A stretch of DNA of 64,000 bases, from NCBI GenBank assembly GCA_035479875.1, contig DATIIH010000001.1, positions 245,969-309,968 of the forward strand. Direction: 5' to 3'. The position numbers were made by a program, and so were the translations under genes. Source of the stretch: PMNU01 sp035479875 (GTDB taxonomy: Bacteria; Patescibacteriota; Saccharimonadia; Saccharimonadales; UBA4665). Below, piece after piece: positions 44,091 through 52,725 of this stretch (positions within the stretch are counted from its first letter, which is position 1; every line of letters starts with the position of its first letter). Below the pieces are notes generated by a model, which worked only from the letters and a program-made list of their open reading frames with translations, made no database searches and was not told the DNA's origin.

Positions 44091-44360
44091 CTATTGATAC
44101 ATGGAGCCGGCGACTTCATTCATGAGCGGGAGCGGCCGCCCCTGCCACATGTTGATCACCGAGCCGTCGTCGGCCAACGCTAAAATGGCTGGATACGTCA
44201 TAACATCGTACAAACTTGCGGTGGCTGCACCGTCGCGGGTACTTATACTGAGCAGCTCGAGCTTGCGCCCAATATCGTGAATCTTTTGAAAATCACGTGC
44301 GAAGCTTTCGGCGTCGGAGGCGTGATCGGAATTCGGTCTGTAAAGGATGAGCAGTTTCAC
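44091..44360 (-). CDS. Thioredoxin-fold-like protein lacking CxxC, ~89 aa
   Basis: Starts KLLILYRPNSDHASDAESFA and contains SLYDVMTYPAILALADDGS, the pattern of a thioredoxin fold with the cis-Pro loop (YP-A-I), but the CxxC site is replaced (RPNSDHA), so no redox activity is expected. The start is uncertain: GTG 44360 gives a clean beta strand and has GGGAGG 13 bases upstream; an ATG at 44396 would add 12 residues. It is isolated between the nrdJ terminator and the paired hairpins. Confidence 0.65.
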   Translation of the reverse strand: MKLLILYRPNSDHASDAESFARDFQKIHDIGRKLELLSISTRDGAATASLYDVMTYPAILALADDGSVINMWQGRPLPLMNEVAGSMYQ

Positions 44361-44422
44361 ACTGCGAGCATAGCATAACCTCCCTGCCAGCGGCAACCCA
44401 TTTACGCACTAAAGCAGGACGC

Positions 44423-44458
44423 AAAAAATAACCACCCCGGGACAATCCGGGGTGGTTA
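44423..44458 (-). terminator. Terminator after nrdJ
   Basis: 12-bp GC-rich stem (44447-44458 with 44429-44440), 6-nt loop, followed on the minus strand by TTTTTT. Confidence 0.9.
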
Positions 44459-44484
44459 TACCTCTGGGAACTAGCCACTTACGG

Positions 44485-47394
44485 CTAGCTGCAACCTGTG
44501 GTCGAGCCACAGCTGGTACAGACATAGCAGCTGCCGGCGCGTTGGGTTTGGTTACCACAGTTGTAGCACATCGGCGCAGCATCTTGGTGGCTGTTAGTGG
44601 CCGACGCGACCTTGCTGCGAGCCTCTGCGGCCTGGACACCGTTAACGGGTTTGGTGCTGCTAAACGCGGCCCTGCCGTAGGGCTCCTCTTGGATGGTAGC
44701 CGTTTGAGCGGGCACCGAGCCAGTTACGGCCACAGCTGCAACGGCAGCCAGCGCTTGCTCGCTCTGCTCTACGAGGTGGCCATCGATCGTTTGGTCGTCG
44801 GTGAGCAGGCTTACTTGGTCTTCGGCCGACATGTCGTCGAGCGAGGCCATGCCCAGCTCGAGCCGGTCGTCAAAGCTTAGGTAATCCAATGCCAGGCGGC
44901 GACCGATGTAATCGATGATCGAGCTCGCGGTGCGGATTTCCGGGTCATCGGTAATACCGGCCGGCGCAAAGCTGGTGCTCATCATCGCCTTTACAAAACT
45001 CTTAAGCGGCACGCCATATTGCAGGCCGTGACTGAACGAGATGGCGAATGAGTCCATCAGGCCAGAGATCGTCGAACCCTGCTTGGCGACGCTTACAAAC
45101 AGTTCACACGGAGTGCCGTCTTCGTATTCGCCAACCGTGAAGAAACCTTTGAGATCGCTCACACGGAACTTGTAGGTGACTCCGCGGCGACGGCGTGGTG
45201 GTTCGCGCCGCACGGCGCCCTTCACTACGATGCGATCGTTGAGTGCCTCAACGAGTGCCGCTGGAGCGGCCACAGTAGCCGCAGCAGCTACCACTACCGG
45301 CTCTTCCCTTTTGTTCTTGTCGGTGGTCGATAACGGCTGGGCAACTTTGCAGTTGTCGCGGTAAATAGCGATAGCCTTGATGCCCATCTTCCAAGCGTCG
45401 ATGTGCAGTTGCTCCACATCTTCTACGGTAGATTCTTCGGGCATGTTGACGGTCTTGCTAATAGCGCCAGAGATAAACGGCTGCACAGCAGCCATCATCT
45501 TAACGTGGCCAAGGTACGGGATGGCGTTGTAACCAACCGCGCACGCAAAGACGTTGTAGTGTTCGAGTTTGAGGTGTGGTGCGCTATCAACACTACTTTT
45601 GTCGTGGATGTGCGCCACGATGTCATCGATCTGGGCGTCGGAGTAGCCGAGATTCTTGAGTGCGCGCGGCACGGTCTGGTTAACAATTACCATGCTCCCG
45701 CCGCCAACCAAGTCTTTATACTTGATGAGCGAGAAGTCTGGCTCGATACCGGTAGTGTCACAGCCCATCATAAAGCCGATGGTACCGGTGGGTGCCAGTA
45801 CGCTGGCTTGCGAGTTGCGAATACCGTACAGTTCGCCGAGCTCTACTGCTTCGTCCCAGGCCGCTGCGGCGGCGCTCAAAAGCTCCTCGGACACCAAGTT
45901 GGCGTCAATCTTAGAAACTTCGCCGCGGTGCATGCGCAAAACCTTAAGCATACCTTCGCGGTCCTTGCGGTAGCCCGCAAACGGACCCACGCGCTTGGCC
46001 ATTTTGGCGCTCGTGGCGTAGGCATGGCCGGTCATCAGCGCGGTAATCGAGCCGGCAATGGCGCGACCCTCTTCGGAGTCATATGGCAAACCCATAGCCA
46101 TCAAAAGCGCACCGAGGTTGGCGTAGCCCAGGCCGAGCTCACGGTATGCTTTGGCGGTCTTACCTATCTTCTCGGTAGGGTACACACTGTACCCTACTAA
46201 AATTTCTTGTGCGGTAAAGATGAGCTCGACAGTGTGCTTAAAGGCTTCAATGTCAAAGCTGTTCTCGTCCCGCAAGTACTTGAGCAAGTTGATGCTGGCC
46301 AAGTTACACGCCGAGTGGTCGAGGTGCATATACTCGGAGCACGGGTTGCTGCCGTTAATCCGGCCAGCATTAGGTGAGGTATGCCAGCGGTTGATGGTAG
46401 TGTCGAATTGCATGCCTGGATCGGCGCATTCCCACGCCGCTTCAGAAATCTGACGGAAGATGTCACGGGCCTTGACCACTTTAACAGTCTTACCGTCGCG
46501 TACTGCTTTGAGTGCCCAGTCTTTGTCGTCTAGAACAGCTTGCATAAATTCGTCGGTAACGCGCACTGAGTTGTTGGCGTTTTGATACTGCACGCTAAAA
46601 ATGTCTTTGCCGTCGAGGCTCATGTCGAAGCCAGCTTCTTGCAGCACGCGCGCTTTGCGCTCCTCAATGGCTTTACACCAAATAAATTCTTGGACGTCAG
46701 GGTGGTCGGCGTTCAGGATGACCATCTTGGCGGCTCGGCGCGTCTTGCCACCGCTCTTAATCGCACCTGCCGATGAGTCGGCGCCGCGCATAAAGCTAAG
46801 TGGGCCTGAGGCCGTACCGGCACTTTTACCAAGCGGCTCAACTGACGAACGAATAGGACTTAGGTTAACACCCGAGCCCGAACCGCCCTTAAAGATCATG
46901 CCCTCGTCGCGGTACCAGCTTAAGATTGATTCCATAGTGTCTTCAATACCCAAAATAAAGCAGGCGCTGGCCTGTTGAGCACGCTCTGGTGCACCAATAT
47001 TAAACCACACAGGTGAGTTAAAAGCCGCGCGCTGAGTGGCAAGCACGTATTTAAGCTCTTCACGGTAGTCTTCGGCTTCGGCGTCAGTTTCGAAGTAGCC
47101 TTCTTGTTTGCCTTCACGGACAACGGTGTCGGCTACACGGTCAACGAGATGCTTGAGTGAGGATTCACGCTCCGGAGTACCAGGTGTACCAGTAAAATAT
47201 TTTTGGGCCACAATATTAATGGCATTGAGCGACCAACCTTCGGGGAAATCAACTCCCTTCTGGTCAAACACAACTTTCCCTGTTACCGGGTTAGTTAATA
47301 ACGAATCCTGCTTGCCCCATGCAAGCATGTCATATGCTTTAGTTCCGGCCTTCGTAAAAAGCCTCCCAAGCGTTAGACTGGTGGTTTGTCCCAT
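44485..47394 (-). CDS. nrdJ: Adenosylcobalamin-dependent (class II) ribonucleotide reductase
   Basis: 969 residues. It reduces ribonucleotides to deoxyribonucleotides with a B12-generated thiyl radical. Catalytic residues are visible: N350-C352-E354 in NPCSEYM, with the redox pair C145 (ASACFIL) and C363 (HSACNLAS). The phosphate-binding loop VLAPTGTIGFMMG lies near 550. A ~25-residue C-terminal Cys cluster (CYNCGN...CYVCTSCGS...GCS) resembles a zinc ribbon plus the re-reducing tail cysteines. No class I or III enzyme is seen here. Start ATG 47394 follows GAGGG. It has its own leader and terminator and is probably NrdR-regulated. Confidence 0.97.
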   Translation of the reverse strand: MGQTTSLTLGRLFTKAGTKAYDMLAWGKQDSLLTNPVTGKVVFDQKGVDFPEGWSLNAINIVAQKYFTGTPGTPERESSLKHLVDRVADTVVREGKQEGYFETDAEAEDYREELKYVLATQRAAFNSPVWFNIGAPERAQQASACFILGIEDTMESILSWYRDEGMIFKGGSGSGVNLSPIRSSVEPLGKSAGTASGPLSFMRGADSSAGAIKSGGKTRRAAKMVILNADHPDVQEFIWCKAIEERKARVLQEAGFDMSLDGKDIFSVQYQNANNSVRVTDEFMQAVLDDKDWALKAVRDGKTVKVVKARDIFRQISEAAWECADPGMQFDTTINRWHTSPNAGRINGSNPCSEYMHLDHSACNLASINLLKYLRDENSFDIEAFKHTVELIFTAQEILVGYSVYPTEKIGKTAKAYRELGLGYANLGALLMAMGLPYDSEEGRAIAGSITALMTGHAYATSAKMAKRVGPFAGYRKDREGMLKVLRMHRGEVSKIDANLVSEELLSAAAAAWDEAVELGELYGIRNSQASVLAPTGTIGFMMGCDTTGIEPDFSLIKYKDLVGGGSMVIVNQTVPRALKNLGYSDAQIDDIVAHIHDKSSVDSAPHLKLEHYNVFACAVGYNAIPYLGHVKMMAAVQPFISGAISKTVNMPEESTVEDVEQLHIDAWKMGIKAIAIYRDNCKVAQPLSTTDKNKREEPVVVAAAATVAAPAALVEALNDRIVVKGAVRREPPRRRRGVTYKFRVSDLKGFFTVGEYEDGTPCELFVSVAKQGSTISGLMDSFAISFSHGLQYGVPLKSFVKAMMSTSFAPAGITDDPEIRTASSIIDYIGRRLALDYLSFDDRLELGMASLDDMSAEDQVSLLTDDQTIDGHLVEQSEQALAAVAAVAVTGSVPAQTATIQEEPYGRAAFSSTKPVNGVQAAEARSKVASATNSHQDAAPMCYNCGNQTQRAGSCYVCTSCGSTTGCS

Positions 47395-47499
47395 AGTACC
47401 CTCACTTTTAACCGATAAAAAGTTGTCTCTCCCTTTTTACCAGTGTCTTAATTAATTTTTTATTATTTGTTTAGAGCAATAGCGCCTCCCAAAGAACGC

Positions 47500-47597
47500 C
47501 TGTCTCCCCACTAGGCTCGTCCCGGAGCCTTGTATCTACTTGTTATAGTACAGGCACGTCACGCGCGCAAGGGCAAAGAGCTCCCATGGGGAGACAG
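47500..47597. repeat. 11-bp inverted repeat flanking the nrdJ promoter
   Basis: CTGTCTCCCCA (47500-47510) and TGGGGAGACAG (47587-47597) flank the predicted nrdJ promoter. The distal copy lies just after the nrdR stop, so it may belong to an nrdR read-through transcript that folds over the promoter. Confidence 0.5.
47542..47570 (-). promoter_or_regulatory. nrdJ promoter with candidate NrdR site, ~140-nt leader
   Basis: TTGCGC (47570-47565), 17-bp spacer, TATAAC (47547-47542). A partial palindrome CTACTTGTTATAG (47536-47548) overlaps the -10 and resembles the sites at nrdR. The leader (about 47535-47395) contains a GGCTC/GAGCC hairpin and a run of G-rich motifs (GGGGAGAC, GGGAGGCG, GGGAGAGAC). 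Confidence 0.55.
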
Positions 47598-47603
47598 CCG
47601 AAT

Positions 47604-48080
47604 TTATGCTTTGAGAGGTTCGCTTGCTTTGTGCTTACGGATTTGCGATAACTCGCGCTCGAAACTGGCGATGTCCGTAAAACGCCGATAGACGCTCGCG
47701 AACCGTACATACGCCACCTCATTTAACACGCGTAACCGCTCCATCACCATATCGCCAACTTTAGCAGATGTCGTTTCTGGCTCGCCGCAAGCATATAAAT
47801 TCTGCTCGATATCGGCTACCAGACGCTCTAACTGCACATTGCTTACCGGAGTCTTTTCGCAGGCCCTATATAGGCCAGCAAGCAGCTTCTCGCGGTTAAA
47901 CAATTGACGGGTGCCGTCATTTTTAATGACAGTGAGTTGCGGCCGTTCCAAACGCTCGTACGTTGTAAAGCGATATCCACATTCCGGGCAAGCCCGTCGT
48001 CTGCGGATCGCCTCACCATCGCCAGCGTCGCGTGATTCGATCACTTTTGTGTCGCTCGCGTCACATTGGCTACACTTCAT
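47604..48080 (-). CDS. nrdR: Transcriptional repressor NrdR
   Basis: 158 residues. A zinc ribbon (MKCSQCD...ACPECGYRFTTYER, residues 1-42) is followed by an ATP-cone domain (~49-139). NrdR senses dATP/ATP and represses ribonucleotide reductase genes. A textbook AAAGGAGGGG precedes ATG 48080. It lies directly upstream of nrdJ in the same direction, and putative NrdR boxes lie in its own promoter, indicating autoregulation. Confidence 0.98.
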   Translation of the reverse strand: MKCSQCDASDTKVIESRDAGDGEAIRRRRACPECGYRFTTYERLERPQLTVIKNDGTRQLFNREKLLAGLYRACEKTPVSNVQLERLVADIEQNLYACGEPETTSAKVGDMVMERLRVLNEVAYVRFASVYRRFTDIASFERELSQIRKHKASEPLKA

Positions 48081-48115
48081 GCGCCCCTCCTTTAATTTCT
48101 AAATGTACTCACTAT

Positions 48116-48129
48116 CACTACATATAGTG
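48116..48129. promoter_or_regulatory. Putative NrdR box, proximal
   Basis: CACTACATATAGTG matches the palindromic NrdR-box pattern CWAYATRTWG well, with 5-bp arms. It covers the region just after the predicted nrdR transcription start. Confidence 0.6.
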
Positions 48130-48141
48130 CTTGTGTTATAA

Positions 48142-48170
48142 ATCATAGCCCTACTTGTAGCGCTTTGCAA
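48142..48170 (-). promoter_or_regulatory. nrdR promoter with distal NrdR-like palindrome in the spacer
   Basis: TTGCAA (48170-48165), 17-bp spacer, TATGAT (48147-48142). CTACTTGTAG (48151-48160), a weaker NrdR-like palindrome, fills the spacer. Its centre is 33 bp from that of the proximal box, about three helical turns, as expected for paired NrdR boxes. Confidence 0.55.
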
Positions 48171-48200
48171 CAAATTTAGGTTGTATTATTTAATACGGCT

Positions 48201-49541
48201 TTACGAGGTTTTGTCGGACTTGTCGTCTTTGGCTTTGTCGCCTTCGGTGTCGTGATGGCGCTTGGTGAGGCGGCGCAGGAATGACGGTTTTTCGAGCTCG
48301 GTGTCGAGGTCGGTGACGGCGTCGTCATCGTCGGTGCTGCTCAGTGGGTTGGTGCTGCTTGAGTCGTCATGGCTGGGATGATGGACCTCGGGCTCCAAGT
48401 GTTCGGTCTTGGGCGCTTCGTCGTGGTCGTCGAGTGTCCAGATGTTGGGGATTGATTCGCTCTTAAAGCCGCTTTCTGGTTGGTCGTCGAGCGAAGTGTC
48501 GATAGCGGCCATGTCGTCGTCGGCCTTGCTAGCGCTACCCGTGTCATTGGCGGTGCCATTTGCTGTGGCGCCACGGTTGGCAAAATAGGAGGCGTCAAAG
48601 CCGGTTGCCACAACGGTGATAATAATTTCGCCGGTGAGTTCGGGGTTGATGGTGGCGCCAAAAATGATGTTGGCGTCGCCGTCGGAAGCACTGGTAATTG
48701 TTTCGGCCGCGATGTTAATCTCGTGCATCGACAGGTCGTCGCCGCCAATGACGTTAAACAAAATGCCGCGAGCGCCGTCGATCGACACTTCGAGCAGCGG
48801 TGACTCAATGGCCTGCTGTGCGGCTTGGACGGCACGGTTCTCGCCGCTGGCGCGGCCAATGCCCATGAGGGCGCTACCCGCGTTGCTCATCACTGCCTTG
48901 ACGTCAGCAAAGTCGAGGTTAATCAGACCGTGCACGGTAATAAGGTCGGAGATACCCTGTACACCTTGGCGCAACACGTCGTCGGCCACTTTAAAGGCTT
49001 CGAGGAGTGGCGTTTGGCGATCGATCGTCTGCAGCAAGCGGTCGTTGGGGATAATAATAAGCGTGTCTACAGCGTTGCGCAGGTTTTCGATGGCCTGCTG
49101 GGCGTTCTTGCGGCGCTTTTCGCCTTCAAAGGCAAACGGCTTGGTGGCAAAGCCAACTACCAAGATGCCCATTTCCTTAGCAGCACTAGCCACGACGTGC
49201 CCAGCACCGCTGCCGGTGCCGCCACCAGCACCAATGGTAATGAATACCATGTCGGCGCCCTGGATAGCCTTCTTGATCTCTTCAATAGATTCGCGGGCCG
49301 CGTTTTCGCCCACCATTGGATCGGCACCGGCGCCAAGGCCGCGTGTTTCGTCTTTGCCAATGTGGATTTTAACGGTCGCCCTAGAGTGATGGAGCGCTTG
49401 GGCATCGGTGTTAATAGCAATAAACTCGACACCGTCGACGCCGGCGTCGATCATCCGGTTAATAGCTGCACCGCCGGCACCGCCGACGCCGATAACTTTG
49501 ATCTGCGCGAATGTTTCTATAGCTGGTGCGACTTGTGGCAT
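48201..49541 (-). CDS. ftsZ: Cell division protein FtsZ
   Basis: 446 residues. The tubulin-like GTPase that forms the Z-ring. It has an N-terminal Rossmann fold, the tubulin signature GGGTGSGAG at residues 106-114, and the T7 loop region NLDFADVKAVM near 215. After the core (~320) a long acidic linker follows. The C-terminal anchor-binding peptide EKPSFLRRLTKRHH (~417-430) matches the P.FLR consensus that binds FtsA, and is followed by an unusual ~16-residue Lys/Asp tail. ftsA lies upstream on the same strand, but ftsZ has its own promoter. Confidence 0.98.
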   Translation of the reverse strand: MPQVAPAIETFAQIKVIGVGGAGGAAINRMIDAGVDGVEFIAINTDAQALHHSRATVKIHIGKDETRGLGAGADPMVGENAARESIEEIKKAIQGADMVFITIGAGGGTGSGAGHVVASAAKEMGILVVGFATKPFAFEGEKRRKNAQQAIENLRNAVDTLIIIPNDRLLQTIDRQTPLLEAFKVADDVLRQGVQGISDLITVHGLINLDFADVKAVMSNAGSALMGIGRASGENRAVQAAQQAIESPLLEVSIDGARGILFNVIGGDDLSMHEINIAAETITSASDGDANIIFGATINPELTGEIIITVVATGFDASYFANRGATANGTANDTGSASKADDDMAAIDTSLDDQPESGFKSESIPNIWTLDDHDEAPKTEHLEPEVHHPSHDDSSSTNPLSSTDDDDAVTDLDTELEKPSFLRRLTKRHHDTEGDKAKDDKSDKTS

Positions 49542-49570
49542 GCCCTCGACCTCTCTTGCTTATACCGTGA

Positions 49571-49599
49571 AGTATACCTTAGCAAGCACGCGAGTTCAA
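49571..49599 (-). promoter_or_regulatory. ftsZ promoter
   Basis: TTGAAC (49599-49594), 17-bp spacer, TATACT (49576-49571), leaving a ~23-nt leader with AGAGG. This allows FtsZ to be made in excess over FtsA. Confidence 0.65.
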
Positions 49600-49662
49600 T
49601 AAATAAGTTGTACGCGCCTTTTTGCGGCGCGGTGGACATGAGTAGATTGTGTGTACGCGCTT

Positions 49663-50898
49663 TTAGTGCCTAAAACGTCGGATCAACGCGTCCACTAAAT
49701 GTAGTGTTCGCTCGCCAGCCGGCAGGTTGCGAGGCGCTGGCTCCTCTGGGAGCAGCAGCATATCTAAAATCATCAGGCCCACGGCCGTACAATATGCCGG
49801 ATCGGCGACGGTGTCGATCAGGCCGCTCAGCGGCTGGAGCTTGCCCACGCGCGCGGCCAACTGCAGCTGTTGCTTAGCAAATTCGGCCATGCCGGGGAGC
49901 TTAGCGGTGCCGCCTACAATCACCACTCCGCCAGGCAACTTGTGAGCGCGATGGATACGACTCAGTTCTTTGTTAACGTAGTCAAATAATTCTTCAACCC
50001 GGGCCTCGGTAACCATAGCAATGTCTTCGGATTTAAAGAGATGGTCTTGGTTGTGCATTTTGATGCGCAAGTCGCGCTTGGCGCCGGTTTGCATAAGCCC
50101 GGCGTGCTGGACTTTAACCGCTTCGGCAATGTCGAGGTCGGTTTTGAGCCCGATGGCGAGGTCGTTGGTGATATGCTGGCCGCCAATCGGCAAAACGGCC
50201 ACGTGCTGCACTTCCCCATCTTCCAAAACGACGAGGTTCGTGGTGCCCGCACCGATGTCAATAAGCACCGTGCCGGCCTCTTTTTGCTGCCGCTGCAATA
50301 CGGCCTCAGCAGCGGCTAGGCTCGATAGTGTGCGGTTGTGTACATTGAGCTGCGCTTTTTCGAGCGCCATATCCAAGTTGCGTAAGTTGGGCGTGGCGGC
50401 GGTGACGATATGGGTATCAACTTCTAAACGCACGCCGTGCATGCCTACCGGATCTTTAATATTGTCTTGCCCGTCCAAGCGGTAGTTTTGGGCAAATACT
50501 TGGATAATTTCGCGGTTACTAGGCAGCTGCACGATAGTGGCAGCTTCTTCGACACGCAAACGGTCTTCATTAGTGATTTCTCGGTTAGCGCTGCTAATGG
50601 CGATCACTCCCTTGGAGTTTAAGCCGCTAACGTGCGAACCGTTAATGTTCACCGTGGCGCCAGTTAGCTTCATGCCAGAAAGGCGCTCGGCTTCGTTCAA
50701 GGCTTGAGCAATCGCTTCGGATACGTCTTCGATGTGCACCACGGCGCCTTTACGCATACCAAGGTTGGGAGCGCTGCCGTGCGCCACAATAGACAGCTTG
50801 CTGGTGTTGTTGGGGTCAATCACGCCAACTACGCAGCGAACTGTGCTGGTGCCTACGTCGAGGCCCACATATGGCGTTTGAGCGGTCGAGCCGTGCAT
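49663..50898 (-). CDS. ftsA: Cell division protein FtsA
   Basis: 411 residues, an actin-like ATPase that ties FtsZ to the membrane. Phosphate 1 motif VGLDVGTSTVRCVVG (11-25), a 1C subdomain (~90-170), phosphate 2 motif VLIDIGAGTTNLVVL (~212-226), adenosine motif GGVVIVGGTAKLPG (~315-328), and a C-terminal amphipathic membrane helix LVDALIRRFRH. Its ATG is only 8 nt after the promoter -10, so the transcript is probably leaderless. map ends 70 bp upstream. Confidence 0.97.
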   Translation of the reverse strand: MHGSTAQTPYVGLDVGTSTVRCVVGVIDPNNTSKLSIVAHGSAPNLGMRKGAVVHIEDVSEAIAQALNEAERLSGMKLTGATVNINGSHVSGLNSKGVIAISSANREITNEDRLRVEEAATIVQLPSNREIIQVFAQNYRLDGQDNIKDPVGMHGVRLEVDTHIVTAATPNLRNLDMALEKAQLNVHNRTLSSLAAAEAVLQRQQKEAGTVLIDIGAGTTNLVVLEDGEVQHVAVLPIGGQHITNDLAIGLKTDLDIAEAVKVQHAGLMQTGAKRDLRIKMHNQDHLFKSEDIAMVTEARVEELFDYVNKELSRIHRAHKLPGGVVIVGGTAKLPGMAEFAKQQLQLAARVGKLQPLSGLIDTVADPAYCTAVGLMILDMLLLPEEPAPRNLPAGERTLHLVDALIRRFRH

Positions 50899-50906
50899 AT
50901 GCAGGC

Positions 50907-50936
50907 AGTATAGCGCTTATCCTTCGGTTAGGGCAA
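50907..50936 (-). promoter_or_regulatory. ftsA promoter, leaderless
   Basis: TTGCCC (50936-50931), 18-bp spacer, TATACT (50912-50907). ATG at 50898 follows after 8 nt, so the transcript should start at or within ~2 nt of the start codon. Confidence 0.7.
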
Positions 50937-50968
50937 GTGTTCGGGTAGTCGCCCACGCTGGGGCGAGG

Positions 50969-51721
50969 CTACAGCTTGGTGAGGATTTCGCAGCCGCTAT
51001 TGGTAACCAGCACCGTGTGCTCAAATTGGGCGGCCCACGAGCCATCGACGGTTAAAAGTGTCCAGCCGTCTTTGGCTTCATAAATCGCTGGATTGCCAAG
51101 CGTGGTGATCGGCTCGATGGCAATTGTCATACCGGCTTTGAGTTTTGGCCCAGTGCCGGCACGACCATAATTAGGGATCTCCGGGTCTTCGTGCATATCG
51201 TTGCCCACGCCATGGCCAACCAGCTCGTGCACAATGCCCAGTTTATGCTTGCGCAAAACGCGCTCAATCGCAGCCGAAATATCACCCACGTAACAGCCGG
51301 CCTTCACCGCGCCAATGCCAGCTTCCAGGGCTTTTTGGGTACCTCTCAAGAGCCGTGCCGTGTCCGGTGTCGTCTTGTCACCGATACACACGGTTATGCC
51401 AGCATCGGTGACCAAGCCTTTATAGGTTACGCAAAAATCATAATTAACGATGTCGCCGAGCTGGAACGGCCGAGTGGTGGGAATACTATGCTGCACTTGG
51501 TCGTTCACCGATATGCAGATAACGTCCGGAAAACCGTGGTAACCCAGACAGGTCGGTATGCCGCCGAGTTCTTCTATTTTGATGCGCGCCAAAAATGACA
51601 TTTCTTGCGGTGTCATGCCGACTTTGGATTTCTCGCGCATCAACTCCAGTACGGTCGCTAGCATCCGACCGCCCTCACGGAGGGCGGCAATTTCTGCTTG
51701 AGTTTTGACCGTACTCATCAT
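50969..51721 (-). CDS. map: Methionine aminopeptidase, type I
   Basis: 250 residues. It removes the initiator methionine after deformylation. Metal ligands are recognisable: Asp in YDFCVTYKGLVTDAG (two Asp), His in HELVGHGVG, Glu in TIAIEPITT and Glu in AAQFEHTVLV. Short form without an N-terminal extension. Double ATG start (51721 or 51718) nine bases after the adk stop, so it is the last gene of rpsU-yqeY-adk-map. Confidence 0.97.
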   Translation of the reverse strand: MMSTVKTQAEIAALREGGRMLATVLELMREKSKVGMTPQEMSFLARIKIEELGGIPTCLGYHGFPDVICISVNDQVQHSIPTTRPFQLGDIVNYDFCVTYKGLVTDAGITVCIGDKTTPDTARLLRGTQKALEAGIGAVKAGCYVGDISAAIERVLRKHKLGIVHELVGHGVGNDMHEDPEIPNYGRAGTGPKLKAGMTIAIEPITTLGNPAIYEAKDGWTLLTVDGSWAAQFEHTVLVTNSGCEILTKL

Positions 51722-51730
51722 CGCTGCAAC

Positions 51731-52267
51731 CTACTCTGCGTCTATACAGGATAAAATGGCGTCGTGCACATGCTCCGGCGGCTTGCTGGCGTCGATGTCG
51801 CACACTTTGGCGCCCTCTTTTTTGAGGTGCTCGATGATTGGCAGCGTCACGCTGCGATACTCGCCAAAACGCTGATTGATGGCTTCCTCGGTGTCGTCCT
51901 GTCGGGCACGACCGAGCAGACGCTTACGCACCACGTCTTCGGATGCAGCCAGGTGGATCACACCACTCAAGGCAAAACGGCCTTTGTGCACTTGCTCGAG
52001 CAACCAGTCGGCCTGTGGCACCGTGCGCGGAAAACCGTCTAAAACAAATTCTTGCTGCGTATCGATCAACTGCAAGACTTTGTCCATCATATTGATCATT
52101 TCGTCGTCGGAAAGCAGCTTGCCCTCCAGCATTTCGTGGCGGCGCTTGCCCGTTACGAGCACGCGCAAAATCTCGCCGGTAGAAATCCAGGCGTAGCCGT
52201 GTTCGTCGGCCAGCTTTTTACCTTGCATACTTTTGCCGGACCCGGCAACTCCCATAAGTATAATCAT
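51731..52267 (-). CDS. adk: Adenylate kinase (short-lid)
   Basis: 178 residues, catalysing ATP + AMP to 2 ADP. P-loop GVAGSGKS at 6-13, AMP-binding STGEILR (~29-35) and FVLDGFPRTVPQAD (~73-86), and a short LID region around GRARQDDTEEAINQRFGEY without the zinc Cys of long forms. Shorter than the ~215-residue enzyme. Three bases separate it from yqeY, so it is co-translated. Confidence 0.93.
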   Translation of the reverse strand: MIILMGVAGSGKSMQGKKLADEHGYAWISTGEILRVLVTGKRRHEMLEGKLLSDDEMINMMDKVLQLIDTQQEFVLDGFPRTVPQADWLLEQVHKGRFALSGVIHLAASEDVVRKRLLGRARQDDTEEAINQRFGEYRSVTLPIIEHLKKEGAKVCDIDASKPPEHVHDAILSCIDAE

Positions 52268-52270
52268 GCC

Positions 52271-52720
52271 TTAAGCGAGCCGCTCCTTCACGGCAGCGGC
52301 GATGCGCGCCCCAGAGGCAGCAGCACCCACCTGTTGTTTTACCTTGCCGATCACTTGGCCCATGCCAGCCGGTGTTGTTGCGCCCATTGCGGTCACCGCT
52401 TCGTCAACAATCTTTTTGAGCTCGTCGTCGGAAAGCTGTTGTGGCAAGTAGGCCTCAATCGCCTTTTTTTCTTCGAGTTCAGCATCAGCGCGGTCTTGGC
52501 TGCCACCTTGCACATACAAGTCGGCGCTCTCTTGGCGCTTTTTGGCTTCTTTTGCGAAAAGCGTAATAATCTCGTCGTCGGGTAGGCCCGAGTCGCGTTT
52601 GCCCTCAGCTACTTCGGCGTACAGAATAACACTCTTAAGCCCCCGGAGCGTGGTGGCGAGCGTCTTATTACCGGCCAGGAGTGCCTGCTTGAGGTCCTGG
52701 TCAATACGCGCTTTGAGCAT
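52271..52720 (-). CDS. YqeY/GatB-like domain protein
   Basis: 149 residues. It belongs to the YqeY family (tail domain also found on GatB) with the features LRGLKSVILYAEVAEGK, AYLPQQLSDDEL and the GMGQVIGKVKQQVG signature. In other bacteria it follows rpsU, as here (5-bp gap). The family may act in tRNA-dependent amidation or tRNA binding; its role as a single-domain protein is unresolved. Confidence 0.93.
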   Translation of the reverse strand: MLKARIDQDLKQALLAGNKTLATTLRGLKSVILYAEVAEGKRDSGLPDDEIITLFAKEAKKRQESADLYVQGGSQDRADAELEEKKAIEAYLPQQLSDDELKKIVDEAVTAMGATTPAGMGQVIGKVKQQVGAAASGARIAAAVKERLA

Positions 52721-52725
52721 CCCGG

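Noticed and set aside
47395..47603. Canonical cobalamin riboswitch upstream of nrdJ
   Set aside because: The GCCACTG core and the order of conserved segments are not visible; only a loose B12-box resemblance, so reported as a candidate element, not as a riboswitch.
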